Part shown: positions 1 to 8,109 of the stretch, piece by piece
Position numbering within the stretch: the first letter of the stretch is position 1
How the letters are laid out: every line of letters begins with the position of its first letter
Origin: Oscillospiraceae bacterium
Lineage (GTDB): Bacteria; Bacillota; Clostridia; Oscillospirales; Oscillospiraceae
Length of the DNA: 58,150 bases
NCBI GenBank assembly: GCA_022800665.1
Contig: JAAWQS010000006.1
Coordinates: forward strand, 1 to 58,150
Reading direction: 5' to 3'
Notes under the pieces: generated by a model
Told to the model about the DNA's origin: nothing
Seen by the model: only the letters and a program-made list of their open reading frames with translations
Databases searched by the model: none
Program-made: the position numbers and the translations under genes

Positions 1-1
1 G

Positions 2-526
2 CTGGTGTTCGACACCCAGACCTCCGGCGCGGCCAACGACATCGAGCGGGCCACGGAGCTGGCCCGGAACCTGGTGGCCCGGTTCGGCATGAGCGAGAAA
101 TTCGGCATGATGGCTCTGGGCAGCGTTCAGAACCGCTACCTGGACGGCGGCTACAGCATGAACTGCGCCCAGGAGACCTTTGCCGCCGCGGACCGGGAGG
201 TAGTGGAGCTGCTGCAGCGGTGCCACGACGAGGCCACGGAGCTGCTGCGGGAGAACCGGGAGATGCTGGACGCCATTGCCTCCTACCTCTTTGAAAAGGA
301 GACCATTACCGGCGCGCAGATGATGGCTATTCTGGATGGCCGCGACCCGGAGCAGGAGGAATACTACGGCGTGCCTGCCGCCAAGGACAGCGCCATTGAA
401 CCCCCGGCCAAGCATATCAGCATGGTCAGCGAGGCGATTCCTATGCCCGAACCCGCCGGAGAGGACGGCGGGGAGGAGACAGAACAGGCAGACTCTCCGG
501 AAGAGAACGATATAAAAGCAGAGTAA
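2..526 (+). CDS. ftsH: ATP-dependent zinc metalloprotease FtsH, C-terminal part (truncated by window edge)
   Basis: The reading frame is open at the left edge, so only the end of the protein is seen (about 174 residues). The segment with GAANDIERATELAR is the conserved part of the M41 peptidase domain, and the Asp of ANDIE aligns with the third zinc ligand of FtsH. The helical region after it (AADREVVELLQ, then LLRENREMLDAIASYLFEKETI) is typical of the peptidase C-terminus. It ends in an acidic, Pro/Glu-rich tail of about 50 residues, which is usually variable. FtsH is a membrane-anchored AAA+ protease that degrades misfolded membrane proteins. The AAA module and HEXXH motif lie outside the window. 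Confidence 0.93.
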   Translation: MVFDTQTSGAANDIERATELARNLVARFGMSEKFGMMALGSVQNRYLDGGYSMNCAQETFAAADREVVELLQRCHDEATELLRENREMLDAIASYLFEKETITGAQMMAILDGRDPEQEEYYGVPAAKDSAIEPPAKHISMVSEAIPMPEPAGEDGGEETEQADSPEENDIKAE

Positions 527-561
527 AAAAATCAGCCTGAAATTTGGAAGGGAGAAGATGT

Positions 562-1572
562 ATGATGGAACATGTCACACTGGGAAAGACCGGGCTGCGG
601 GTATCCCGCCTGGGCTTCGGCGGCATCCCCATCCAGCGCGTGGACCAGGCGGCAGCCGCCGCGCTGCTGGAGGCGGTCCGGGGAGGCGGCATCAATTATA
701 TTGATACCGCCCGCGGCTACACGGTCAGCGAGGAGCTGATCGGCCAGGCCATTGCGGGACACCGGCAGTCGTTCGTCCTGGCCACCAAGTCCATGGCGCG
801 GGACCGTGCGGCAATGGCGGCGGACATCGAAACCAGCCTGGGCAACCTGCGCACGGACTACATAGATTTGTACCAGGTCCACAACCCTACCCCGGAGCAG
901 CTGGAGCAGGTGTGCGGCGCAGGCGGCGCGCTGGAGGCTCTGCAGGCGGCCAAGGCCGCGGGGAAGATCGGGCATCTGGGCGTGACCGCCCACTCCCAGG
1001 AGGTCTTCCGGCGGGCGTTGGAGCTGGACTGGGTGGAGACAATTATGTTTCCCTATAACATTGTGGAAAACCAGGGCGAGGAGCTGATGCGGCAGGCCCA
1101 GGAGAAAAATATCGGCTTTATCTGCATGAAACCCCTGGCGGGCGGCGCGATTGAGGACGCATCCCTGGCGCTGCGGTACGTCCTGGCAAACCCCTGCGTG
1201 TCCGTGGTGATTCCCGGTATGTACAGCCCGGAGGAGGTGGCGGGGAACATCGCCGCCGCCGGGGACCGCACCCCCCTGAGCGGCGAAGAACAGCAGCGGC
1301 TGGAGCAGATCCGCCAGGAGCTGGGAACCAGCTTCTGCCGCCGCTGCAACTACTGCGCCCCCTGCACCGCAGGCATCAGCATCCCCAACGTGTTCCTCTT
1401 CCACGGCTACCTCAGCCGCTACGGTCTGGAGTCATGGGCCAGGGACCGCTATGGCGCGCTGGCGGCTAAAGCCGGGGCGTGCGTGGAGTGCGGCGCCTGC
1501 GAGGAGCGGTGCCCCTATCAGCTGCCAATCCGCAGTATGCTCAAACAAGCCGCGAAAGACTTCGGGGCCTGA
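562..1572 (+). CDS. Aldo/keto reductase with C-terminal 4Fe-4S ferredoxin domain
   Basis: Protein of 336 residues. The N-terminal TIM barrel carries AKR motifs: GLRVSRLGFGGIP, the INYIDTARGY segment with the catalytic Asp and Tyr, and the DYIDLYQVHN strand. The C-terminus has two cysteine clusters, CRRCNYCAPC and CVECGACEERCP, expected to hold two 4Fe-4S centres, so the enzyme probably couples the barrel to an electron-transfer chain. The substrate is unknown. The ATG at 562 is chosen because an AAGGGAG ribosome-binding site lies at 547-553; the upstream TTG at 544 has none. ridA follows after 19 bases, so the two are probably co-transcribed. A second protein of this type is at 56536. Confidence 0.9.
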   Translation: MMEHVTLGKTGLRVSRLGFGGIPIQRVDQAAAAALLEAVRGGGINYIDTARGYTVSEELIGQAIAGHRQSFVLATKSMARDRAAMAADIETSLGNLRTDYIDLYQVHNPTPEQLEQVCGAGGALEALQAAKAAGKIGHLGVTAHSQEVFRRALELDWVETIMFPYNIVENQGEELMRQAQEKNIGFICMKPLAGGAIEDASLALRYVLANPCVSVVIPGMYSPEEVAGNIAAAGDRTPLSGEEQQRLEQIRQELGTSFCRRCNYCAPCTAGISIPNVFLFHGYLSRYGLESWARDRYGALAAKAGACVECGACEERCPYQLPIRSMLKQAAKDFGA

Positions 1573-1591
1573 TGATAAGGAGGAAGAAATC

Positions 1592-1969
1592 ATGAAAAAA
1601 GTAATCAGCACAGCCAATGCGCCCGCGGCCATCGGTCCCTATTCCCAGGGCATCGACGGCGGCGCCGTCGTCATCACATCGGGCCAGCTGCCCATTGACC
1701 CCGCTACCGGCGTCTTCGCCGAGGGAGGCGTGGCGGGCCAGACCCGGCAGTCCCTGCTCAACGTCCAGGCTGTCCTGGCCGAAGCCGGGCTGACCATGGA
1801 CCACGTTATCAAGACCACCGTTTTCCTCAAGGATATGAACGACTTTGCAGAGATGAACCAGACCTACGCCGCCTTCTTTGAGAAGGACCCGCCGGCCCGC
1901 AGCGCCGTGGAGGCGGCCCGCCTGCCCAAGGACGCGGCGGTGGAAATCGAGGCCATTGCCGTGCGCTGA
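1592..1969 (+). CDS. ridA: RidA family reactive intermediate/imine deaminase
   Basis: Protein of 125 residues, the normal length of the YjgF/YER057c/UK114 family. It begins with the family signature MKKVISTANAPAAIGPYSQG and has GQLPIDPATG and the C-terminal RSAVEAARLPKDAAVEIEAIA block with the conserved Arg. RidA hydrolyses reactive enamine/imine intermediates released by PLP enzymes such as threonine dehydratase. A strong AAGGAGGAA site lies just upstream of the ATG. It follows the aldo/keto reductase closely and is probably in the same transcript. Confidence 0.95.
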   Translation: MKKVISTANAPAAIGPYSQGIDGGAVVITSGQLPIDPATGVFAEGGVAGQTRQSLLNVQAVLAEAGLTMDHVIKTTVFLKDMNDFAEMNQTYAAFFEKDPPARSAVEAARLPKDAAVEIEAIAVR

Positions 1970-2015
1970 CAAAAGGCAGATGAAAATCGGGATGATTTTT
2001 CTGACGAATCTACAC

Positions 2016-2045
2016 TTGCAAAAGGGGGGGGTTGTAAGGTATAAT
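2016..2045 (+). promoter_or_regulatory. Sigma-A type promoter for the DUF342/CheX/CheY operon
   Basis: TTGCAA at 2016-2021 and TATAAT at 2040-2045 with an 18-base spacer, about 88 bases before the ATG at 2133. The spacer contains a run of G. Confidence 0.7.
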
Positions 2046-2132
2046 AATCCCATGTGACCTGTAGAGGGGGAGGTCCCGCCAGCGGATTTCCCACCGATTC
2101 AACCCTGAATGGAACATCAGGAGGTGTTAAAG

Positions 2133-3830
2133 ATGGCATTGCGTTTCTTCTCCCGCTTGTTCGGCGGGTCCAAAAATGAGGAAGAACCAGAGGAGATGGA
2201 GGATGAGGTCCAGGAGCAGGAGCCGGAAGAACCGGTGGACGACCTGAGCGACACCATCCTGGAGCTCCCCCAGGACCACGCGCTGTTCCGGCTGTGGGAT
2301 TACCGAAAGCAGAACAACGGCTGGATGCCGCCGCCGCAGCTGCAGCTGACCGGCTCGCCGGACTGCCCGCGGGTTCTGTCCGGCGACGAGCTGCGGACCG
2401 AGCGGGCCCGCCTGCTGACCGCCGTGACCACCGCCGCCGGACAGCGGGTCTCCCAGTGCATCCCCAGAACGCCCGAAGATCCCTGCCCGGATGTGGACGC
2501 CAGAGCGGCGGTCTTTATGACCCGCAGCCAGCTGAACGCCTGGATTTTTGCCTATCCCCCGGTGGGGAACGGCCAGGAGCTGGATCAGGAGATGCTGAAG
2601 AAAGCGGTGAGCGAGAGCGGCATCCAGTACGGCCTGGACAGCGGCCTGCTGGAGCGTCTGCCGGAGCAAAAGGACCGCTATTTCCACCTGTTTCCCCTGG
2701 CCAGAGGCAAGGCCGCAGTCCACGGCAAGGACGGCAGCGTTGTGGACCTCTTCGCCCGGAAGATCGAGCGGGAGGTGCAGACCGATGAGTTTAACCAGGT
2801 GGATTACTCCTCCCTGAATCTGGTGCAGAATGTGGAGGAGGGCGCGGTGATCTGCCGGATCATCCTGCCGACCGGCGGCGAACCGGGTACGACGGTGCTG
2901 GGCAAGGAGATTCCCGCCCGCAACGGACGCCCCGCCGTGGTGCCGAAGGGCCGCAATACGGAGATCAGCGAGGACGGAACCAAGCTGGTAGCTACCCGCA
3001 CCGGACATGTGGAGTTTACGGGCCGCGCCTTTATGGTGAAGCCCCTGCTGGATATCCCCGGAGATGTGGATTTCTCCGTGGGCAGCATCAACTTCCTGGG
3101 CGACGTCCATGTCCACGGCGATGTGTGCAGCGGCTTTACCGTCCGGGCCACCGGCAATATCACGGTGGACGGAGTGGTGGAGGCCAGCGCCGTGGAAGCG
3201 GGCGGCGACCTGGTGGTGGCAAAAGGGGTGCTGGGCAACAACCAGGCTGTGATCACCGCCCACCGGACGATATACGCCAAGTACCTGGAAAACTGCCGGG
3301 TCCACGCCCGCGAGAATTTGCAGACAGACTGTATCGTCAACTGCGATGTATACAGCGACGGCGCCGTCCAGGTGCGCTCCGGACGGGGAACCATCATCGG
3401 CGGCTGCGTCCGGGCGGCAAATGAGATCAACGCCAGCGTCGTCGGCTCCCGAAGCGAGCGGCCCACCACCATCGTCCTGGGCGGTATGCCCTGCGAGGAC
3501 TTTGAAAAGGAGCTGCTGCAGCAGGAAATCCGGGAGATGACGGAGGAGTTTGAAAAGGTCCAGCGTCAGCCCGACAGTCCCGCCAAGCTCAGCCGCCTGT
3601 CCACCCTTCGGATGAAGATTGCCGTGGACAAAAAGAAGCTGGAGGAGTTTGACAAGGAGGACGCGGAGCTGCTGGTGATGCCGCCGGAGGAGGTCTACGA
3701 TATGCGCATGAACGGCGGAATTGTCTACCCTGGCACAGAGGTGCGCATCGGCATGGCAAAACTCAAAGTCAAGCAGGAGACCCGCCAGTGTACGGCCCGC
3801 CTCATCGACGGGCAGGTCTGTATCCTGTGA
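2133..3830 (+). CDS. DUF342 / FapA family polymerisation-fold protein
   Basis: Protein of 565 residues. An acidic N-terminal linker (Glu/Pro-rich, about residues 15-45) is followed by the FapA N-terminal region and then a long right-handed beta-helix-like stretch of short Gly/Val turns (about residues 310-450: GDVDFSVGSINFLGDVHVHG and so on). A charged helical segment that could form a coiled coil covers about 460-520. This is the domain order of the DUF342/FapA family; named members act in flagellar assembly, but many are of unknown function. The start at 2133 has AGGAGGTG at 2119-2126. It is followed by CheX- and CheY-like genes. No flagellar or chemotaxis-receptor genes are in the window. 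Confidence 0.85.
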   Translation: MALRFFSRLFGGSKNEEEPEEMEDEVQEQEPEEPVDDLSDTILELPQDHALFRLWDYRKQNNGWMPPPQLQLTGSPDCPRVLSGDELRTERARLLTAVTTAAGQRVSQCIPRTPEDPCPDVDARAAVFMTRSQLNAWIFAYPPVGNGQELDQEMLKKAVSESGIQYGLDSGLLERLPEQKDRYFHLFPLARGKAAVHGKDGSVVDLFARKIEREVQTDEFNQVDYSSLNLVQNVEEGAVICRIILPTGGEPGTTVLGKEIPARNGRPAVVPKGRNTEISEDGTKLVATRTGHVEFTGRAFMVKPLLDIPGDVDFSVGSINFLGDVHVHGDVCSGFTVRATGNITVDGVVEASAVEAGGDLVVAKGVLGNNQAVITAHRTIYAKYLENCRVHARENLQTDCIVNCDVYSDGAVQVRSGRGTIIGGCVRAANEINASVVGSRSERPTTIVLGGMPCEDFEKELLQQEIREMTEEFEKVQRQPDSPAKLSRLSTLRMKIAVDKKKLEEFDKEDAELLVMPPEEVYDMRMNGGIVYPGTEVRIGMAKLKVKQETRQCTARLIDGQVCIL

Positions 3831-3899
3831 GGCCTCCCGATGGAAACAGGATAGAGCGTTCGTATGGCGCAAAATCCAAAAGAGAATGGAGGGATCCAA

Positions 3900-4418
3900 A
3901 TGGAAACAATCGTATCGCGGGCAGAGCTGGAGGCCATGTTCGACCAGACGCTTCAGGAGGTGACTTGCCGGGTGGGCGGTATTCGCCTGCACCAGGGCGG
4001 GGCGCCGCTGGAGGGAGAGGTGTACACGGTGTATGTCAGATTTGACCGGGGCCTGCATTCCAGCCTGTGCCTGTGTGCGGAGAAGTCCATGTTCCTCCGG
4101 CTGACCAGATTCATGATGCGCCGGGAGGAGGTCACCCACCAGGATATGGAGGATTTCGCTAAAGAATATTTTAATGTTGTCTGCGGACATATCGCGGCAA
4201 AGCTGTACGAGACGACACAGATGGCCTACCGGTTCAGCGTGCCCGGCTTCTGCAGCGGGCGGTACCAGCTGGAGGGCCACGAGGAACAGCTTGTGCTGAG
4301 CTACTCCGGGGACCAGGATGAAGGAGCGCAGATGATCCATCTGATACCAATCGAGACGCCAAGCGGCGACTGGGCGGGGCTTTGTGCGGATCAGGCCGGC
4401 AGCCTTGCGCTAGATTGA
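3900..4418 (+). CDS. CheX-like chemotaxis phosphatase domain protein
   Basis: Protein of 172 residues with a single CheC/CheX/FliY-type domain. The segment KEYFNVVCGHIAAKL matches the E-x2-N active-site helix by which CheX-type proteins dephosphorylate CheY-P, and a second Gly-rich strand follows (FSVPGFCSGRYQLEGHEEQL). The ATG at 3900 is preferred over 3864 because GGAGGG at 3888-3893 precedes it. The CheY-like gene starts 16 bases after the stop, so a regulator/phosphatase pair is likely. The phosphatase activity is inferred from the motif only. Confidence 0.8.
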   Translation: METIVSRAELEAMFDQTLQEVTCRVGGIRLHQGGAPLEGEVYTVYVRFDRGLHSSLCLCAEKSMFLRLTRFMMRREEVTHQDMEDFAKEYFNVVCGHIAAKLYETTQMAYRFSVPGFCSGRYQLEGHEEQLVLSYSGDQDEGAQMIHLIPIETPSGDWAGLCADQAGSLALD

Positions 4419-4434
4419 AAGGAGCGACGGAACA

Positions 4435-4803
4435 ATGGGAAAGCGAATCATGATTGTGGATGATTCACGGGCGTTGGCCTTCCAGGTGAGCGGGCTGCTG
4501 GAGGACACGGATTATGAGGTGGTAGCCTGCTGCCAGACCGGCGAGGATGCCATTGCCGAGTACGAAAACATCCAGCCGGACCTGGTGACTATGGATATTA
4601 TTATGCCGGGAATGGACGGCCTGGAGACTGCCCATGCCATTCTAGAGGAGCATCCCAGTGCAAAAATCGTGATGCTGTCCTCCCTGGCCTACGACGAAAC
4701 GCTGCATGAGGCGTCGAAAATCGGCGCAAAGGCGTTTGTCTGTAAGCCCTTTGACCGCGATGAGCTGATCAATACCCTGGAACGGGTTCTTGCCGAACCC
4801 TGA
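4435..4803 (+). CDS. CheY-like single-domain response regulator
   Basis: Protein of 122 residues, a receiver domain only. It has the acidic pair in MIVDDSRA, the phospho-acceptor Asp in DLVTMDIIMPGMDG, the Ser/Thr switch in KIVMLSSLA and the conserved Lys in AFVCKPF. There is no output domain, so it must act by protein contact. It is the last gene of the DUF342 - CheX-like - CheY-like operon, and a hairpin terminator follows. No histidine kinase is encoded in the window. Confidence 0.93.
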   Translation: MGKRIMIVDDSRALAFQVSGLLEDTDYEVVACCQTGEDAIAEYENIQPDLVTMDIIMPGMDGLETAHAILEEHPSAKIVMLSSLAYDETLHEASKIGAKAFVCKPFDRDELINTLERVLAEP

Positions 4804-4815
4804 GCGGTCTATACG

Positions 4816-4856
4816 GCCTCCCGCTGGATTTGCCCGGCGGGAGGCTGCGGTTTTTA
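4816..4856 (+). terminator. Intrinsic terminator after the CheY-like gene
   Basis: Perfect 9-bp stem GCCTCCCGC (4816-4824) / GCGGGAGGC (4837-4845) with a 12-base loop, followed by a T-run near 4851-4855. Confidence 0.75.
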
Positions 4857-4878
4857 CGGGAAAGGAGGAGAAAAGCAA

Positions 4879-5277
4879 ATGCCGGTTATTGTAGGGAGCC
4901 TTTTGCTGCTTCCGGTTTTTTTGGGGATTGCCATTTATCTGGCCTACAGCCAGGGGCTTGTTGTGACGAAGTGGATTGCTGCGATGCTGTTTGTGTTCCG
5001 ACCCGGAAAGTACGGCGATCAGGCGACTGTGAATGTTTGTAACGGCTGGGTCAGACATAGGGTGAGATTTTAGGAGGACCGGAGCTATGCGTTTGTTTTG
5101 GATGCCTGTCTGTCCGCAGGGGATATGGAGGTGCGGCTGCTGGACGGAAAGATGCAGACGCTGCTGCGGCTGAACCAGCAGTATCCTGCGGGGAAGATCC
5201 TGGTGGAGCGGGCGGGCAGGTATTATCTGCAATGGGATTTCCGCGGCGCGTCCGGGAAGTTTGCGCTGCGGTGGTAA
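4879..5277 (+). pseudogene. Small membrane-anchored protein interrupted by an in-frame TAG codon
   Basis: The frame opens at ATG 4879 after an AAAGGAGG site and encodes one transmembrane helix (about residues 3-25, PVIVGSLLLLPVFLGIAIYL) and a soluble stretch up to ...WVRHRVRF. A TAG follows at 5071-5073. The same frame then continues for 67 codons with clearly protein-like sequence (EDRSYAFVLDACLSAGDMEV ... AGRYYLQWDFRGASGKFALR) to TAA at 5275-5277, just before nnrD. Read through, the product would be about 132 residues, with a membrane anchor plus a small beta-rich domain. The simplest reading is a GAG-to-TAG nonsense mutation; a sequencing error or read-through cannot be excluded. The family was not recognised. 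Confidence 0.7.
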
Positions 5278-5312
5278 ATGGCAAAATTTCAAACAAAGGA
5301 GCTGTCTGGCCT

Positions 5313-6167
5313 ATGGAATCCATTACCACAGAAACCGTCCGCCGCCTGCTGCCCAGGCGGCGGCAGGACGGCCATAAGGGGACCTTCGGCAAGGTCTGCG
5401 TCTTTGGCGGCGCGGTGGGCTACACCGGCGCACCGGTCTATGCCGCCGAGGCCGCCGTCCGCTGCGGCAGCGGACTGGTTTTCGCCGCTGTTCCGGAGGA
5501 GGTCTATCCCATCGTTGCCGCCCGCTGTGAAAACGCCATGGCTTTCCCTCTGCCGGGGGACTACGCCGCCCTTCTGAACCGCCTCCGGGGCTGTGACGCG
5601 GTGTGCATCGGCCCCGGCCTGGGCCGGGCGGCGAACACGGAGAAAACTGTCCTGGCCCTGCTGCGGGATTTGTCCTGCCCCGTCGTATTGGATGCCGACG
5701 GCATAAACGCCGCTGCCGCGCATATAGATATTCTGTCTGAGCGGTCTGGCGTCACCGTGCTCACTCCCCACGAGGGGGAGTTTATCCGTCTGGGCGGCGC
5801 TCTCTCCCAGGGCCGCGCTCCTGCCGCCGCCGCCTTCGCCCGCCGGTACGGCTGCGTGCTGGCGTTGAAGGGTCCGGGTACCATCGTTGCCGGGCCGGAC
5901 GGCGTCCTGCTGTGCAATACCACCGGCAACTGCGGCATGGCGAAGGGGGGCAGCGGCGACGTGCTGGCGGGGATGACGCTGTCCCTGCTGGGACAGGGCG
6001 CAGGGCCTGTGGACGCCGCCGCCTGTGCCGTCTGGCTCCACGGCAGGGCGGGAGACCTGTGCGCCCAGGAGCTGACTGCGTATGCCATGACCCCGGCGGA
6101 CCTGCTCCGGTATCTGCCCGCCGCCTTCAAAAGCTTGGGTCTGGATAATAAAATGAAGGAGGATTGA
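5313..6167 (+). CDS. nnrD: ADP/ATP-dependent (S)-NAD(P)H-hydrate dehydratase
   Basis: Protein of 284 residues matching the C-terminal (YjeF-C/ribokinase-like) half of YjeF: HKGTFGKVCVFGGAVGYTGA, the CIGPGLGR loop, VVLDADGIN, LTPHEGEF, LALKGPGTIV and the catalytic GGSGDVLAGM block. It repairs damaged hydrated NAD(P)H. The epimerase half (NnrE) is absent here, so it is a stand-alone dehydratase. The ATG at 5313 has AAAGGAG upstream (5295-5301); the ORF extends further upstream but overlaps the preceding gene. The lipoprotein gene follows after 3 bases. Confidence 0.93.
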   Translation: MESITTETVRRLLPRRRQDGHKGTFGKVCVFGGAVGYTGAPVYAAEAAVRCGSGLVFAAVPEEVYPIVAARCENAMAFPLPGDYAALLNRLRGCDAVCIGPGLGRAANTEKTVLALLRDLSCPVVLDADGINAAAAHIDILSERSGVTVLTPHEGEFIRLGGALSQGRAPAAAAFARRYGCVLALKGPGTIVAGPDGVLLCNTTGNCGMAKGGSGDVLAGMTLSLLGQGAGPVDAAACAVWLHGRAGDLCAQELTAYAMTPADLLRYLPAAFKSLGLDNKMKED

Positions 6168-6170
6168 CTT

Positions 6171-6899
6171 GTGCGAAAAGCCCTGCTTTTTGCACCAATG
6201 CTGATGCTTCTCCTCACCGCCTGCGGCGGGGGAGAGAAGAAAGAGGACCTGACGGCGCAGCTGCAGGAACAGTATGCCGCCGTAGCTTCCGCGACCATGG
6301 AGGCGGACATTACCTGCCACTACGACGATGAGGTGCGTCAATACACGCTGCTGTGCGCCTACACGCCGGAGGCCAGCACGGTGACGGTGCTCTCCCCGGC
6401 CAATCTGGCGGGCATCTCCGCCACGGTGGAGAACGGTACCCTGTCCCTGAGCTACGACGGCATTTCCATGGACGCCGGGAACTATTCCGCCGCGGCGATT
6501 TCACCGGTGGCCGCGCTGCCGAAGCTGATGGAAGCGGCGGCAAAGGGGTACCCCACAGAGCAGGGGGAGGAGGCCGTGGGGGAGCGGACCTGCCTGCGGC
6601 TGGCCTGCGACCTGGAGAGCGACGAGGGGATTCTGTACACCACCTGGTTTGATCAGGAGACGCTGCTGCCTCTGCGCAGCGAGATCAGCACCGATGGGGC
6701 GACGGTATTCGAGGTGGCCTGGAGCAAGTTCGAGGTGACGGGGACCGGGACTCCGGATGAAACGCCCCCAGAACCCGCAGAGGAGGGTCAGGCAGGGGAG
6801 GCCCTGCCCCAAAGCAGTGCGCAGAACGCGACCCTGACCGGCGCACGGGATTGGACCGACGCCGAGGAGGCCGCGGCCTACGCCGAGGCGGAGGAATAG
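6171..6899 (+). CDS. Predicted lipoprotein of unknown function
   Basis: Protein of 242 residues with a GTG start preceded by AAGGAGGA. The signal peptide has a lipobox (MLLLTAC), so the mature protein would be lipid-anchored at a Cys near residue 18. The body is rich in beta strands (VTVLSPANLAGISATVENG, LSLSYDGISMDAGNY), broadly like LolA/LppX-type lipoproteins that sense or carry lipids, but I cannot assign a family firmly. The tail is Pro/Glu/Ala-rich. It is tightly linked to nnrD and probably shares its transcript. Confidence 0.8.
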   Translation: MRKALLFAPMLMLLLTACGGGEKKEDLTAQLQEQYAAVASATMEADITCHYDDEVRQYTLLCAYTPEASTVTVLSPANLAGISATVENGTLSLSYDGISMDAGNYSAAAISPVAALPKLMEAAAKGYPTEQGEEAVGERTCLRLACDLESDEGILYTTWFDQETLLPLRSEISTDGATVFEVAWSKFEVTGTGTPDETPPEPAEEGQAGEALPQSSAQNATLTGARDWTDAEEAAAYAEAEE

Positions 6900-6928
6900 C
6901 GGAAAAGGACGGACCCGCTCCTTTTTTG
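6898..6928 (+). terminator. Possible terminator after the lipoprotein gene
   Basis: Short AGCGG/CCGCT stem with a loose loop followed by CCTTTTTTG. The stem is weak, but the T-run is good and a new promoter starts just after it. Confidence 0.4.
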
Positions 6929-6941
6929 TAAAAAAATTTAG

Positions 6942-6970
6942 TTGTGCAATTGCGAAAAATAGGTTATACT
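6942..6970 (+). promoter_or_regulatory. Promoter of the thioredoxin gene
   Basis: TTGTGC (6942-6947) and TATACT (6965-6970) with a 17-base spacer, about 55 bases before the start at 7025. Confidence 0.65.
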
Positions 6971-7024
6971 ATCCCATCATGCCCCGCCGGACACGGCGGC
7001 GGCAGAGAGAAGGGAGTTTCACCA

Positions 7025-7354
7025 ATGGAATATATTACGTTGACAAAAAGCAATTTCGACCATGAGGTCCTGATGTCGGACCGCCCTGTGCTGGTGGATT
7101 TCTGGGCCAGCTGGTGCGCACCCTGCCGGGGTCTTGCGCCCACCATCGACGAGATTGCCAGGGAACAGGAGCAGGTCAAGGTGGGCAAGGTGAACGTGGA
7201 CGAGGAGCCGGAGCTGGCCCAGCGTTACCGGATTATGAGTATTCCCACCCTGATTTTCTTCAAGGACGGCGAGCTGGTCCAGCGGGAGGCAGGCGGCAAG
7301 TCCAAAGGGGAAATCCTGGAGATGATTGGACTGCTCCGGCAGACCGCCCGCTGA
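7025..7354 (+). CDS. trxA: Thioredoxin
   Basis: Protein of 109 residues, one thioredoxin fold. The redox motif WCAPC (Cys31 and Cys34) lies after VLVDFWAS, and the cis-Pro loop [12 protein letters not shown] and the GGKSKGEI end are present. The Pro of the usual WCGPC is kept and the Gly is replaced by Ala, which is common. It is a general cytoplasmic disulfide reductant. The ATG at 7025 has AGAAGGGAG upstream. It is monocistronic as far as the promoter and spacing show. Confidence 0.95.
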   Translation: MEYITLTKSNFDHEVLMSDRPVLVDFWASWCAPCRGLAPTIDEIAREQEQVKVGKVNVDEEPELAQRYRIMSIPTLIFFKDGELVQREAGGKSKGEILEMIGLLRQTAR

Positions 7355-7466
7355 AACAGTATGATTCTGTCAATACAGTAAAAAACCGCCAGCGGTAAAA
7401 TCGCTTCCTCCGCAAATACTAGAACCAGCGCGTTCTATGCGCAAATCTGGGAAGGAGGAAGATTCG

Positions 7467-7985
7467 ATGAAAAGAGCTGCAATTCTGTTTGCCGCCGCCA
7501 TTCTTGTTCTTGCTCTTGCGGCCTGTGGCAACCGCGACAACAAAAACGGGAACAATGATGGCGGCAGCAATGCCGGTACCACCAACAACGGAGGGACCAG
7601 CGCAAACAATTCCGGTACCCATAACAGCGCCGGTACCAACAACAGAGCCAACAACGGCGGGTCCAACATGGGGACTGCCGGAAATAACGGCTCCGCCGGC
7701 AGCGGCGGCGTCACCAACAACAGCGGCAGTATGAACGGCGGCGTGATGGGCGGCAGCAATAACAATGCCGGTCTGAACGGCAATAACAGCACGGACCGTT
7801 CCGGCAACAGCGTGGGCGGCGATATGCGCCGGGCTGCGGACGACGTAGGCGACGCGGTGGACGACCTGCTGGGGAACGGCGAGAACGCCACCGCCAACCG
7901 GACCAGTTTCCAGCGGATGCTGGACAACGCCCGCGTCCATGACGCGGATGGGATTCTTACCGACGGCGAAAACAGCCAGTGGTAA
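7467..7985 (+). CDS. Asn/Gly/Ser-rich low-complexity lipoprotein
   Basis: Protein of 172 residues. The signal peptide ends in a lipobox (LVLALAACGN). It is followed by about 90 residues of low-complexity Asn/Gly/Ser/Thr sequence, probably disordered, and then a short ordered-looking C-terminus (MRRAADDVGDAVDDLLGNGE ... SFQRMLDNARVHD). Such proteins usually sit at the outer face of the membrane in Firmicutes. The function is unknown. The ATG at 7467 has AAGGAGG upstream. A strong hairpin terminator follows. Confidence 0.8.
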   Translation: MKRAAILFAAAILVLALAACGNRDNKNGNNDGGSNAGTTNNGGTSANNSGTHNSAGTNNRANNGGSNMGTAGNNGSAGSGGVTNNSGSMNGGVMGGSNNNAGLNGNNSTDRSGNSVGGDMRRAADDVGDAVDDLLGNGENATANRTSFQRMLDNARVHDADGILTDGENSQW

Positions 7986-8006
7986 CGGTGGCAAGCGAAT
8001 AGGACA

Positions 8007-8062
8007 GAGGACCGTCCCAAGGAGAAAATCCGTGGGACGGTCCTCTTGTGCTGGCCTTTTTG
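8007..8062 (+). terminator. Strong hairpin terminator between convergent genes
   Basis: Perfect 13-bp stem GAGGACCGTCCCA (8007-8019) / TGGGACGGTCCTC (8033-8045), followed by a T-rich stretch that ends in TTTTT. It separates the plus-strand lipoprotein from the minus-strand DUF2812 gene. Confidence 0.75.
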
Positions 8063-8109
8063 TGCTGAGAGCGCTTCCAAAGGGCCGCCCGCGCCCCCAG
8101 AATAAACGC

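Noticed and set aside
2127-4340. 737-residue ORF antisense to the DUF342 gene
   Set aside because: Shadow of genes with RBS, promoter and conserved domains on the plus strand.
5071-5073. TAG as pyrrolysine or other recoded codon
   Set aside because: No pyl genes or known TAG-dependent family here; a single mutation is simpler. Kept as a finding only for the in-frame continuation.
5232-5312. Upstream extension of nnrD
   Set aside because: It overlaps the end of the interrupted membrane-protein gene, and the RBS fits the ATG at 5313.
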